The notes under the pieces: model-generated
The model's database searches: none
Seen by the model: only the letters and a program-made list of their open reading frames with translations
What the model was told of the DNA's origin: nothing
Assembly (NCBI GenBank): GCA_038232215.1
Contig: JBBSIG010000054.1
Location: forward strand, 1-13,611
DNA length: 13,611 nucleotides
Direction: 5' to 3'
From: JBBSIG01 sp038232215
Lineage (GTDB): Bacteria > Actinomycetota > Thermoleophilia > Gaiellales > Gaiellaceae
Program-made: the position numbers and the translations under genes
Shown: piece by piece, positions 1 through 9,697 of the stretch
Layout of the letters: every line of letters starts with the position of its first letter
How positions within the stretch are numbered: the first letter of the stretch is position 1

Positions 1-137
1 GCCCACCTGTGGGGGGCGGCGCCCCCGCCCCCCGCGCCCGGGGGGGGCCGCCCCGGGGGCGGCGCGCCCGCGCCCGCGCCCCTCACCCCCCCGGCACACC
101 CGGCGGCGAAACGGGGGGCGTTGTTCCCCCGAGACGA
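1..137. other. G/C-only low-complexity tract at window edge
   Basis: Positions 11-82 contain no A or T at all, with runs of up to eight G and seven C, and the surrounding bases are nearly as extreme. All three forward frames stay open simply because stop codons need A or T, so an open frame means nothing here. nuoF would be expected just upstream of nuoG, but I cannot recognise a NuoF C-terminus in any frame. It may be a real GC-rich spacer, or a low-quality contig end or assembly artefact; the sequence alone cannot decide. Confidence 0.6.
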
Positions 138-164
138 GTTTGTCCCTTCGATTCGCTCGGGAGA
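138..164 (+). repeat. 27-bp dispersed repeat, copy 1 (before nuoG)
   Basis: The unit reads GTTTGTCCCTTCG, then A, then TTCGCTCGGGAGA. It matches the copy at 3415-3441 at 26 of 27 positions (A here, C there). Its 3' end includes GGGAG (159-163), which serves as the Shine-Dalgarno sequence of nuoG, 4 nt before the GTG start. TCCC near the 5' end is complementary to GGGA near the 3' end. Two near-identical copies at two translation starts of one operon suggest a dispersed repetitive element or a shared regulatory leader. Confidence 0.85.
159..163 (+). promoter_or_regulatory. Ribosome binding site of nuoG
   Basis: GGGAG lies 4 nt upstream of GTG at 168. It decides this start over the longer open frame running back into the G/C tract, since the N-terminus becomes a normal ferredoxin-like sequence straight after this GTG. 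Confidence 0.7.
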
Positions 165-167
165 AGA

Positions 168-2396
168 GTGAGCGGCCCGGAGCTCGTCTCCCTCACGGTC
201 GACGGCCGCCCGGCCCAGGTGCCGAAGAGCACCGGGCTCGTCGAGGCTGCCGCCGCGGCCGGCGTCGAGATCCCGGTCTTCTGCTACGAGCCGAGGCTCG
301 GCCCCCCGATCGGCGCGTGCCGGATGTGCCTGGTCGAGGTCGAGGGCCTGCCACCGAAGCCCCAGGCGGCGTGCACGCTGACCGCGCAGGACGGCATGGT
401 CGTGAGGACGGCCCAGACGTCGCCCATGGCCGCCGAGGCCCAGGACGCGACCCTCGAGTTCATCCTCGTCAACCACCCGCTCGACTGCCCCGTCTGCGAC
501 AAGGGCGGCGAGTGCCCGCTGCAGGACCTCACCTTCCGCTACGGGCCCGGCTCGACCCGCATGACGTTCCCGAAGCGGACGTTCGACAAGCCGATCCCGA
601 TCAGCCCGCTGATCGCGCTCGACCGCGAGCGCTGCATCCTCTGCTACCGCTGCACCCGCTTCAGCGAGAGCGTCGCCGAGGACGGTCGGCTGATCGCTCG
701 GAACCGCGGCGCGCAGTCGCTGATCGCGACGTTCGAGGACGAGCCCTACCGCGCTCCGTTCTCGGGCAACGTGATCGAGCTCTGCCCCGTCGGCGCGCTC
801 ACGTCGACGCAGTACCGCTTCCAGGCGCGGCCGTGGGAGATCCAGGACGTCCCGACCGTGTGCGGGCTGTGCCCGGTCGGCTGCAACGTCCACGCCACGA
901 CGCGCGAGGGAAGGGTGAAGCGCATCATCTCGCGGAACCACCCGGAGGTCGACGGCGGCTGGCTCTGCGACAAGGGGCGCTTCGCCTACGGCCACCTGGA
1001 GGCTCCCGACCGCATCACGGACCCGCTGCGTCGTGTGCGCCGGCGTGGCTTCGAGACCATCTCCTGGGAGACCGCGCTCGACGAGGCCGAGGCCCTGCTC
1101 CGCCGGGCGGGGAGCAGAATCGTCACCGCCCTCTCGGGCTCGGAGACGGTCGAGCAGGCGTACGCGCTCGCGAAGCTGCTCCGGCAGGGGCTCGGAGCGC
1201 ACACGGCGGTGCTGCCGGAGGAGACGAGCCACGCGCTCGACCCGTTCAGGGCGCCGCTCTCGGCGATCGGCGCCGCCGAGCTCGTCGTCGTCGTCGGCGA
1301 CGACCCAGTCGCCGAGCGGGCGCCCATCGTCGACCTCTGGGTTCGGACCGCGCGCCGTCGGGGCGCCGAGGTCGTCACGATCGGCCCCGCCGGCGACCTG
1401 CACGCCGCTCCCGCGAGCGCCGAGCAGACCTGCCGCGAGCTCGGCGAGAGCGGCAGCGCGCTCGGCGAGCGCCTTCGCGCCGCCGAGCGCGGGATCCTGA
1501 TCTGGTCGGGGGCCGGTGGACAGGGCGGGGCGCACCTCGCGGTGCTCGCCGAGCGGCTCGGGCTGGAGTCGAAGCCGGGCTCGGGCGCTTTCCACCTGCC
1601 CCGCACGCCGAACGGCCGCGGCGTCGTGGACGCATGGAGCGCCGCCGCCGACGCGGACGCCGAGGATCCACACCCGATCGGCCTGCTCGTCGTCTCCGGC
1701 GACGAGGCCGCCGCCGACCCGAGCGTCCGCTCGCTCGCCGAGCAGGCGGAGGCGGTGCTCGCGCTGACGATGTTCCATGGCCTCGCCGTCGGCTGGGCCG
1801 ACCTCGTTCTCCCGGGGACGAGCTACCTCGAGCGGGACGGGACCTACGTGAACCTGGAGGGGCGCCTGCAGCGGCTGCGGAGAACGGCGATCCCGGCGGC
1901 GCCCGACGAGCTCGTCTGGCTCTCGCAGCTCGCCGGCCGCTTCGACGTGTCCATCTCTCCCTATCCGGCCGTGGTCTTCGACGAGATCTCGCCCCTCGCC
2001 TTCGGCGGCCTGCCCTTCGGGGAGATCGGGGAGAGAGCGCCGCTTCCCGAGCGCGGCCCCGCCGCAGAGCGGCCGGCGCTCGAGCACCCTCTCCCGATCC
2101 CGCTACGGGGTCGAGGCCAGCTGCGCCTCGTCACGTACCGGCCGCTCTTCTCCGGGGCTGCGGTCGAGCGTGTGCCCGAGCTGCAGTTCCAGCGGCCCGC
2201 GGCCGAGGTGGAGCTCTCGAGCGAGGACGCCTCGGCGAGGGGAGTCGCGTCGGGAGACACGGTGACGGTGCGCTCGAACGGCACGTCGCGCTCGCTCCGG
2301 GCGCGCGTCGACGGGCGGCTCACGCTCGGCGTCGTCCGGATCGCGAACGAGCACGCCGAGGGTCTGTACGGCAACGTCGAGGTCGCGAGGGCCTGA
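168..2396 (+). CDS. nuoG: NADH-quinone oxidoreductase subunit G (NuoG)
   Basis: This 742-residue protein is the large iron-sulfur subunit of the peripheral arm of complex I, passing electrons from NuoF toward NuoI. Cluster ligands are visible in order: a [2Fe-2S] ferredoxin domain (C39, C51, C54, C69); the His-Cys3 motif HX3CX2CX5C (H103, C107, C110, C116); a 4Fe-4S site (C156, C159, C162, C206); and a molybdopterin-oxidoreductase-type CX2CX3CX27C (C232, C235, C239, C267), matching the off-pathway N7 cluster of E. coli and Thermus. The remainder resembles a molybdopterin oxidoreductase domain, with a C-terminal dinucleotide-binding-like fold at roughly 690-742. I chose GTG at 168 because of GGGAG 4 nt upstream and because the frame before it is G/C low-complexity. 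The stop overlaps nuoH (TGATG). Length is normal for the family. Confidence 0.96.
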   Translation: MSGPELVSLTVDGRPAQVPKSTGLVEAAAAAGVEIPVFCYEPRLGPPIGACRMCLVEVEGLPPKPQAACTLTAQDGMVVRTAQTSPMAAEAQDATLEFILVNHPLDCPVCDKGGECPLQDLTFRYGPGSTRMTFPKRTFDKPIPISPLIALDRERCILCYRCTRFSESVAEDGRLIARNRGAQSLIATFEDEPYRAPFSGNVIELCPVGALTSTQYRFQARPWEIQDVPTVCGLCPVGCNVHATTREGRVKRIISRNHPEVDGGWLCDKGRFAYGHLEAPDRITDPLRRVRRRGFETISWETALDEAEALLRRAGSRIVTALSGSETVEQAYALAKLLRQGLGAHTAVLPEETSHALDPFRAPLSAIGAAELVVVVGDDPVAERAPIVDLWVRTARRRGAEVVTIGPAGDLHAAPASAEQTCRELGESGSALGERLRAAERGILIWSGAGGQGGAHLAVLAERLGLESKPGSGAFHLPRTPNGRGVVDAWSAAADADAEDPHPIGLLVVSGDEAAADPSVRSLAEQAEAVLALTMFHGLAVGWADLVLPGTSYLERDGTYVNLEGRLQRLRRTAIPAAPDELVWLSQLAGRFDVSISPYPAVVFDEISPLAFGGLPFGEIGERAPLPERGPAAERPALEHPLPIPLRGRGQLRLVTYRPLFSGAAVERVPELQFQRPAAEVELSSEDASARGVASGDTVTVRSNGTSRSLRARVDGRLTLGVVRIANEHAEGLYGNVEVARA

Positions 2397-3385
2397 TGTC
2401 CGAGCCCTGGTGGATCAGCCTGATCAAGGCCTTCGTGATCATCAACCTGTTGCTCGTGACGTTCGCGTACCTGACGCTGATCGAGCGCAAGACGATGGGC
2501 CGGATGCAGCTCCGCTACGGCCCGAACCGCGCGGGGCCGTTCGGCCTGCTGCAGCCGGCAGCCGACCTGCTGAAGCTGATCCGCAAGGAGAGCTTCTTCC
2601 CCGCGGCCGCGATCGACCTGCCCTACATCCTCGCGCCCGTCCTCTCGGCCTTCACCGCGCTGACCGCCTTCGCCGTCATCCCCTTCGGCGCCGGCTGGCA
2701 TGTCTGGCGCTGGGACGTGACCGGGCAGATCGTCGACGTGCCGATCGCCCTGATCCTCATCTTCGCGCTCGGCTCGGTCGGCATCTACGGCTTCATCGTC
2801 GGCGGCTGGGCGTCCGAGTCGAAGTACTCGCTGCTCGGATCGATGCGCACCTGCGCGCAGCTCGTCTCCTACGAGGTCTCCCTCGCGCTGAGCGTTCTCG
2901 GCGTCGTTCTGATGGGGCAGTCGCTCTCGCTCACCGAGATCGTGGCCAAGCAGGGCGCGACCACGTGGTTCGTGATCCCGCAATTCGTCGGCTTCGTCGT
3001 CTTCTTCATCGGCGGGATCGCCGAGACGAGCCGCGCGCCCTTCGACTTGCCCGAGGCCGAGCAGGAGCTCGTCGCCGGTTACCACACGGAGTACAGCGGC
3101 ATGCGCTGGGGACTCTTCCAGATGGCCGAGTACATCAACCTGATCACGCTGTCCGCGTTGATGGTGACTCTCTTCTTCGCCGGCTGGCACGGTCCCTGGG
3201 CTCCACTCGGGCCGCTCTGGTTCCTGCTCAAGCTGTTCGCGATCCTCTTCGTCTTCATCTGGCTGCGGACGACGCTGCCGCGCCTGCGCTACGACCAGCT
3301 GATGCGCTTCGGCTGGAAGGTGCTGCTGCCCGTGGCCACGCTCAACGCCGTCGTCACGGCCTTCCTGGTGGTCTTGATTCGATGA
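2396..3385 (+). CDS. nuoH: NADH-quinone oxidoreductase subunit H (NuoH)
   Basis: NuoH is the membrane subunit that joins the two arms of complex I and forms most of the quinone-binding tunnel. The 329-residue product is of normal length, with about eight hydrophobic segments. Family signatures are present: ERK at 30-32 followed by GPNR at 42-45 after the first membrane helix, the conserved acidic loop starting RAPFDLPEAEQELVAG at 213 and continuing to HTEYSG, and RLRYDQLM at 297-304 near the end. Its ATG overlaps the nuoG stop as TGATG, with GAGGG at 2387-2391 as a plausible ribosome binding site. The stop codon (3383-3385) lies inside the left arm of a perfect hairpin, and a 61-nt gap follows before nuoI, the only real gap within this operon segment. 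Confidence 0.97.
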   Translation: MSEPWWISLIKAFVIINLLLVTFAYLTLIERKTMGRMQLRYGPNRAGPFGLLQPAADLLKLIRKESFFPAAAIDLPYILAPVLSAFTALTAFAVIPFGAGWHVWRWDVTGQIVDVPIALILIFALGSVGIYGFIVGGWASESKYSLLGSMRTCAQLVSYEVSLALSVLGVVLMGQSLSLTEIVAKQGATTWFVIPQFVGFVVFFIGGIAETSRAPFDLPEAEQELVAGYHTEYSGMRWGLFQMAEYINLITLSALMVTLFFAGWHGPWAPLGPLWFLLKLFAILFVFIWLRTTLPRLRYDQLMRFGWKVLLPVATLNAVVTAFLVVLIR

Positions 3386-3408
3386 AAGTGCTACCGCACT
3401 TTCATCGA
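3379..3408 (+). repeat. Perfect 13-bp hairpin across the nuoH stop codon
   Basis: The left arm TCGATGAAAGTGC (3379-3391) and right arm GCACTTTCATCGA (3396-3408) are exact reverse complements around a 4-nt TACC loop. The nuoH stop TGA sits in the left arm. No T-run follows, so it is not a standard intrinsic terminator. It could be an RNA-processing or attenuation stem, or part of an inserted palindromic element, since a repeat copy starts 7 nt downstream. The AT-richer arms stand out from the surrounding GC-rich sequence. Confidence 0.85.
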
Positions 3409-3414
3409 TCCTCG

Positions 3415-3441
3415 GTTTGTCCCTTCGCTTCGCTCGGGAGA
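3415..3441 (+). repeat. 27-bp dispersed repeat, copy 2 (before nuoI)
   Basis: This is GTTTGTCCCTTCG, then C, then TTCGCTCGGGAGA, differing by one base from the copy at 138-164. It fills most of the nuoH-nuoI gap. In the RNA, TCCC can pair with GGGA, and inner GC/GC pairs are possible in this copy, giving a weak stem that would cover the Shine-Dalgarno sequence. It ends 5 nt before the nuoI ATG. Confidence 0.85.
3436..3440 (+). promoter_or_regulatory. Ribosome binding site of nuoI inside the repeat
   Basis: GGGAG lies 6 nt upstream of ATG at 3447 and supports that start over an in-frame TTG at 3417, which would add ten residues encoded by the repeat itself. Confidence 0.75.
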
Positions 3442-3446
3442 CCTGG

Positions 3447-3944
3447 ATGAGTCCTCAGCCCATCGGGTCGCTGAAGGGGTTCGGCGTTACGTTCCGGCAG
3501 ATCTTCAAGAAGCCGATCACGCAGCAGTACCCGGAGGTCAAGCGCCCGGTCTACCCGCGCTTTCGGGGCCGGCACCGGCTCTGGCGTCACGAGAACGGGC
3601 TCGAGAAGTGCGTGGGCTGCTCGCTCTGCGCGGCCGCCTGCCCGGCAGACTGCATCCGCGTCGTCGCCGCCGAGAACACCGCCGACAACCGGGTCTCCGC
3701 CGGCGAGCGCTACGCGCGCATCTACGAGATCAACCTCAGCCGCTGCATCTTCTGCGGCTACTGCGAGCTCGCCTGCCCGTTCGACGCGATCACACTCGGC
3801 AACGAGTACGAGATCTCCGAGTACTCGCGCGACGACCTGATCTACACGAAGGACATGCTGCTCGCCAAGCCGATCAAGAAGGTTCCGGTCGCAGACCGGG
3901 ATCTCTACGACACGCCGATCCCCTACTACCAGACGACTTCCTGA
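3447..3944 (+). CDS. nuoI: NADH-quinone oxidoreductase subunit I (NuoI)
   Basis: NuoI is the ferredoxin-like subunit of complex I that carries clusters N6a and N6b and hands electrons on toward the terminal cluster beside the quinone site. The 165-residue product has the two expected 8Fe-8S ferredoxin motifs: CVGCSLCAAACP, with C55, C58, C61 and C65, and CIFCGYCELACP, with C100, C103, C106 and C110. The basic N-terminal stretch GVTFRQIFKKPITQQYP is typical of the family and contacts the membrane arm. ATG at 3447 was preferred to TTG at 3417 because of the GGGAG 6 nt before it. The stop is separated from the nuoJ GTG by one base. It is the only gene in this segment not tightly joined to the gene before it, being preceded by a hairpin and a repeat. 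Confidence 0.97.
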   Translation: MSPQPIGSLKGFGVTFRQIFKKPITQQYPEVKRPVYPRFRGRHRLWRHENGLEKCVGCSLCAAACPADCIRVVAAENTADNRVSAGERYARIYEINLSRCIFCGYCELACPFDAITLGNEYEISEYSRDDLIYTKDMLLAKPIKKVPVADRDLYDTPIPYYQTTS

Positions 3945-3945
3945 C

Positions 3946-4521
3946 GTGCTGCTCGCGAGCTTCGGCAACTTCCTCGTCTGGGTCGTGTGGATCGCCGCCG
4001 CCTTCGCCTGCCTCGGCTCGGGCGTCGCCGTGGTCAGCTTCACGAACCCGTTCTACTCCGCGCTCGCGCTGATCGGGAACCTGGGCTCGCTCGCGGTGCT
4101 CTACCTGCTCCTCGCCGCCGAGTTCGTCGCCGCGGCTCAGGTGCTCGTGTACGCGGGCGCCGTGATGGTCATGTTCCTGTTCGTGATCGCCTACCTCGGC
4201 GGCCAGGCCGACGCGCCGTGGGCCGGCGGGCCGAGCTGGCAGACGATCGGCGCCGTCGGCGCGGCCGCGGCCCTCCTCGTCGAGGTGGTCGTCGCGATCG
4301 GTCTCAAGGCCGGCGGCCGGCTGTCGGACGAGGCCGACGTGAGGCGCTCGTTCGGCGGGCCCGCGCAGATCGGCCGGCTCTTCCTGACCGACCACCTGCT
4401 CGCCTTCGAGATCACCTCCGTCGTGCTGCTGGCGGCGGCGGTCGGAGGCGTCGTCCTCGGCGCGCACGCGCGCCGCGGCGAGTGGGGCAGCGCGGCGCCC
4501 GAGCGTCGGAGGACGACGTAG
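3946..4521 (+). CDS. nuoJ: NADH-quinone oxidoreductase subunit J (NuoJ)
   Basis: NuoJ is a small membrane subunit between NuoH and NuoK that helps couple quinone reduction to proton movement. The 191-residue product has about five membrane segments. The strongest signature is the third helix with AEFVAAAQVLVYAGAVMVMF (58-77), which contains the conserved YAGAV associated with the pi-bulge and helix rotation in structural studies of complex I. A last helix follows at about 150-172 (LLAFEITSVVLLAAAVGGVV), then a basic tail. GTG at 3946 starts one base after the nuoI stop with no clear Shine-Dalgarno sequence, so translation probably depends on coupling. The stop TAG shares its G with the nuoK start. 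Confidence 0.95.
   Translation: MLLASFGNFLVWVVWIAAAFACLGSGVAVVSFTNPFYSALALIGNLGSLAVLYLLLAAEFVAAAQVLVYAGAVMVMFLFVIAYLGGQADAPWAGGPSWQTIGAVGAAAALLVEVVVAIGLKAGGRLSDEADVRRSFGGPAQIGRLFLTDHLLAFEITSVVLLAAAVGGVVLGAHARRGEWGSAAPERRRTT
4508..4512 (+). promoter_or_regulatory. Ribosome binding site of nuoK
   Basis: GGAGG lies 8 nt upstream of GTG at 4521, within the end of nuoJ. It supports the short 102-residue NuoK over the longer open frame that runs back through nuoJ. Confidence 0.7.
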
Positions 4522-4829
4522 TGCCGGGCCCGACCGTCACCTGGTACCTCGCCGTCTCGGTCGTCCTCTTCGCCACCGGCGTGCTCGGCGTGCTGCTGCG
4601 GCGGAGCCCGCTGATCGTCCTGCTCTCGCTCGAGATCATGCTGAACGGGGCGAACCTGGCGCTGATCGCCTTCTCCCGGTACCAGGGTCGCGGCGACGGA
4701 CAGATCTTCGCGCTCTCGGTGATGGCGGTCGCGGCCTCCGAGGTCGTCGTCGGGCTCGGGCTGATCGTCGCGCTGGCGCGGCGGAAGGTCGCCCTCGACG
4801 TCGACAAGCTGACGACGCTGCGCGGCTGA
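4521..4829 (+). CDS. nuoK: NADH-quinone oxidoreductase subunit K (NuoK)
   Basis: NuoK is a three-helix membrane subunit related to MrpC that forms part of the central proton path. The product has 102 residues, the usual size. Two membrane glutamates known to matter in E. coli (E36 and E72) are kept as E38, in LLSLEIMLNGANLAL, and E74, in AVAASEVVVGLGLIV. GTG at 4521 overlaps the nuoJ stop by one base (TAGTG) and has GGAGG at 4508-4512. A longer frame runs upstream but is just nuoJ read in another phase. The stop is followed after three bases by nuoL. Confidence 0.96.
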   Translation: MPGPTVTWYLAVSVVLFATGVLGVLLRRSPLIVLLSLEIMLNGANLALIAFSRYQGRGDGQIFALSVMAVAASEVVVGLGLIVALARRKVALDVDKLTTLRG

Positions 4830-4832
4830 CCC

Positions 4833-6724
<1,892 letters not shown>

Positions 6725-6728
<4 letters not shown>

Positions 6729-8203
6729 CGACCGCGCTCATCTTCCTTCCCGTCTCCGGCGCGCTGCTCGTGTGGCTCGTGCCGATGCCGCGGGCCTGGG
6801 TCGGCTCCACGGCGCTCCTCGTCAGCCTCGCCGAGGTCGCACTCTGGATCGCGGCGGTCGCAGGCTTCGGGTTCGGCAGCTCCGGCCTGCAGCTCGAGGA
6901 TCGCGCGAGCTGGTTCTCCGACCTGCACGTCTCCTACCACGTCGGCCTGTACGGCTTCTCGCTCTGGCTCGTCGGGCTGACGGCCGTCGTCCTCGCCGCC
7001 TCGGTGGGCTACGCCTGCTCGGCGGGGCGGGACCGCCCGCGCGCGTACTACGGCCTGATGCTCCTCCTCACGGGAGCAATCGTCGGCGTCTTCGCGGCCC
7101 AGGACCTGTTGCTCTTCTACGCCTTCTTCGAGGCGATGCTGATCCCGCTCTACGTGCTCGTGGGCGTCTGGGGCGGGGCCGGTCGGATCGACGCCACCCT
7201 CAAGTTCGTCCTCTACACGATGGCAGGCTCGCTCCTGATGCTCGCGTCGATCATCGTCTTCGGGCTCTCGCAGGGGACGTTCGACCTCGTCGACTCGGGC
7301 ACGAGCGGGAGCGCCTGGCTGTTCCTCGGCTTCGCCTTCGCCTTCGCGATCAAGGCACCGCTGTTTCCGTTCCACGGCTGGCTCCCCGACGCGTACCGTG
7401 AGTCGTCGCCCGAGGTCGCGGCCGTGCTCTCGGGCGTGGTCTCGAAGGCGGCGGCCTTCGGCTTCCTCCGGATCGCGATCGCGAAATTCCCGGGCCCGAC
7501 CGACGACTTCCGCCTTCCGATCCTCGTGCTCGCCGCGATCGGCCTCGTATACGGCTCGCTGCTCGCCTTCCGGGCTCCCGACATGCGCGGCGTGATCGCC
7601 TACTCGAGCCTCGCCCAGATGGGGTTGATCACGCTCGGCCTGTTCGCCGCGAACGATCTCGGCTTCGACGGCGCGGTCCTGCAGATGGTCAACCACGGGC
7701 TGATCTCGGGCGCCCTGTTCCTGCTCGCAGGCTCCGTCGAGCGTCGCACCGCGACGGGCGAGCTCTCGCGGCTCGGCGGGTTGGCGCGCGGGCGGCCGGC
7801 GCTCGCGACCGTGCTCCTGACCGTCGGGGTGATCGCGCTCGCGGTGCCGCTCTCGAGCGCGTTCGCGGGAGAGTTCCTCATCCTCGCCGGCGTGTTCCGG
7901 CAAGGGTGGATCTGGGCGGTGCTCGGCGCCGGCTCGATCGTGCTCGCGGCGATGTACGTGCTCCGCCTGATCTCGGCTGTCCTCCACCGCGGGGTCGGTC
8001 GAGCCGTTCCGGAGCAGACGCTCGACCTGCGGCCGGCCGAGCTCGGCATCCTCGTACCGCTCGTCGCGTGTCTCCTCGCGCTCTCGGCGTGGCCCGCCGC
8101 CGTGAGCGAGCACTCCTTCGCGGGAGACCGGCCGGCCCGCGACGTCGCGAGCGGCTTCCGGGCGCCGGGCGAGGAGTTGACCGCGAAGGGGGCGCTGCCG
8201 TGA
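6725..8203 (+). CDS. nuoM: NADH-quinone oxidoreductase subunit M (NuoM)
   Basis: NuoM is the middle antiporter-like proton pump in the membrane arm. The 492-residue product is of normal length. Expected ion-pair and channel residues are in place: E136 in FFEAMLIPLYVL (E. coli E144), K210 in AIKAPLFPFHGWLPDAY, K241 in VVSKAAAFGFL, and E383 in FAGEFLILAG, where NuoM uses a glutamate instead of the lysine of NuoL and NuoN. The ATG overlaps the nuoL stop as ATGA, with no clear ribosome binding site, so translation is probably coupled. The open frame extends far upstream but that part is nuoL read out of phase. The stop overlaps the nuoN start as GTGA. Confidence 0.97.
8186..8192 (+). promoter_or_regulatory. 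Ribosome binding site of nuoN
   Basis: AAGGGGG lies 7 nt before GTG at 8200, inside the end of nuoM, and marks the nuoN start within a longer open frame. Confidence 0.65.
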
Positions 8204-9678
8204 TCCGCACGCCGCACGTCGACTGGTTCGCGCTCACACCGGTACTCGCGTTGCTCGGCGCGGCAGGCGTTGCGTTGCTCGGCGCCGTGCTCGTGCCACG
8301 TGGTGTGCGCAAGCCGTTCTCGGCCCTCGTGTGCGCCGGCGGCTTCGCGACGGCGATCGTCTTCGCGGCGCTCGTCTACGCACGGAGCGCCGAGGGTCAG
8401 GGCGTGATCGCGGACTCGCTGCTGCGGGACCGCTTCGCCGCGCTTGCGCAGCTGATCGTCGCCGGCGCCGGGCTGCTCTGCGTCGGAATCTCCTACGGGG
8501 AGCGTACGCGCGGCGATCACGTCGGCGAGTACTACGCCCTGCTCGCGGCAGCCGGCGGCGGGATGGCCTTCCTCGTCGGCGCGGGCAACCTGATGACGCT
8601 CTTCCTCGCCCTCGAATGGTTCTCGATCTGCCTCTACGTGCTGTGCGCGATCGACGTCGACCTCGTCGGCTCGCTCGAGGCGGGACTCAAGTACCTCGTG
8701 GTCGGCAGCTTCGGCTCGGCGATCCTCCTCTTCGGCTCGGCGCTCGTGTACGGGGCGACCGGGCAGCTGTCGCTCGAGGGCATCTCCCGCGCCGTGTCGG
8801 CGCAGGGAATCTCGGACGACCCGCTCCTACTGGCGGGTCTCGCGATGCTGATCACGGGGCTCGGCTTCAAGGCGTCCGCCGCTCCCTTCCACATGTGGAC
8901 GCCCGACGTCTACCAGGGCGCTCCGACGCCCGTGACGGCGTTCATGTCCGCGGCCACGAAGACGGTGGCGCTCGTCCTGACGCTCCGCGTGCTCGTGACG
9001 GCGTTCCCGCAGGAGGCGCACCTCTGGACGGTCACCCTCGCGGTGGTCGCCGTCGTCTCGCTCGTGGTCGGGAACCTCGCCGCTCTCGTGCAGCGGAACG
9101 TGAAACGGATGCTCGCCTACTCGTCCGTCTCCCACGCCGGCTTCATGCTCATCCCGATCGCCGCGGACAGCGCTCTCGGCGGGCGCGCGCTCCTCTACTA
9201 CCTGATCCCCTACTCGGCCATGTCGCTCGGTGCCTTCGCAGTCGTCGCGGCGCGCGAGCGCGAGCTGGGGCGGCCGGTCACGCTCGAGAACCTCGCGGGG
9301 TTCGGATGGGAGCGGCCCTTCCTCGGGCTCTCGATGTGGGCGTTCATGCTCGGCTTCGCGGGCTTCCCCCTCACGGGCGGCTTCGTCGGCAAGTTCTACG
9401 CCTTCTCGGCGGCGTACCGGCACGGCTGGACGTGGCTCGTGATCGTCGGCGTGCTCGCAACGCTCGTCTCGCTCTACTACTACCTCGGCGTCGTCCGCGC
9501 GCTCTACCTGCGGCCGAGCGCCGAGCTACGGCTCGCGCCCGCCGGCGGCTCGCCGCCGCGCGAGGCCGTGCTCCAGGTGTCCGTCGCCGCGGCGCTCGTC
9601 GTCACGGTCGTCTCCTTCTTCGCCGTGCAGCCGATCATCGACGTTGCGAAGGACGCCGCCGGCTCGCTCCCCTTCTGA
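8200..9678 (+). CDS. nuoN: NADH-quinone oxidoreductase subunit N (NuoN)
   Basis: NuoN is the antiporter-like proton pump nearest the quinone module. The 492-residue product is in the normal range. Channel residues are kept: E139 in LALEWFSICLYVL, K224 in GLGFKASAAPFHMWTPDVYQ, K254 in AATKTVALVL, and K398 in GFVGKFYAFSAAY. GTG at 8200 overlaps the nuoM stop (GTGA) and has AAGGGGG 7 nt upstream. The protein then begins MIRTPHVDWFALTPVLALLG, a sensible start into the first membrane helix. It is the last nuo gene; a convergent spacer with palindromes follows. Confidence 0.97.
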   Translation: MIRTPHVDWFALTPVLALLGAAGVALLGAVLVPRGVRKPFSALVCAGGFATAIVFAALVYARSAEGQGVIADSLLRDRFAALAQLIVAGAGLLCVGISYGERTRGDHVGEYYALLAAAGGGMAFLVGAGNLMTLFLALEWFSICLYVLCAIDVDLVGSLEAGLKYLVVGSFGSAILLFGSALVYGATGQLSLEGISRAVSAQGISDDPLLLAGLAMLITGLGFKASAAPFHMWTPDVYQGAPTPVTAFMSAATKTVALVLTLRVLVTAFPQEAHLWTVTLAVVAVVSLVVGNLAALVQRNVKRMLAYSSVSHAGFMLIPIAADSALGGRALLYYLIPYSAMSLGAFAVVAARERELGRPVTLENLAGFGWERPFLGLSMWAFMLGFAGFPLTGGFVGKFYAFSAAYRHGWTWLVIVGVLATLVSLYYYLGVVRALYLRPSAELRLAPAGGSPPREAVLQVSVAAALVVTVVSFFAVQPIIDVAKDAAGSLPF

Positions 9679-9697
9679 CGACCGCTCCGAGGGCCCC

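Noticed and set aside
9..167. A 53-residue N-terminal extension of NuoG
   Set aside because: It is encoded by the G/C-only tract and the repeat, looks like no known NuoG N-terminus, and GTG at 168 has a good ribosome binding site.
1961..3190. A 409-codon open frame on the - strand opposite nuoG and nuoH
   Set aside because: It is antisense to two clear complex I genes and its composition is Glu/Asp/Arg low-complexity without any recognisable motif.
3379..3408. Intrinsic terminator between nuoH and nuoI
   Set aside because: The stem is perfect but no T-run follows, and full termination here would cut off six essential complex I genes.
3417..3446. TTG start for NuoI ten residues upstream
   Set aside because: The extra residues are encoded by the repeat, and ATG at 3447 has GGGAG at a normal distance.
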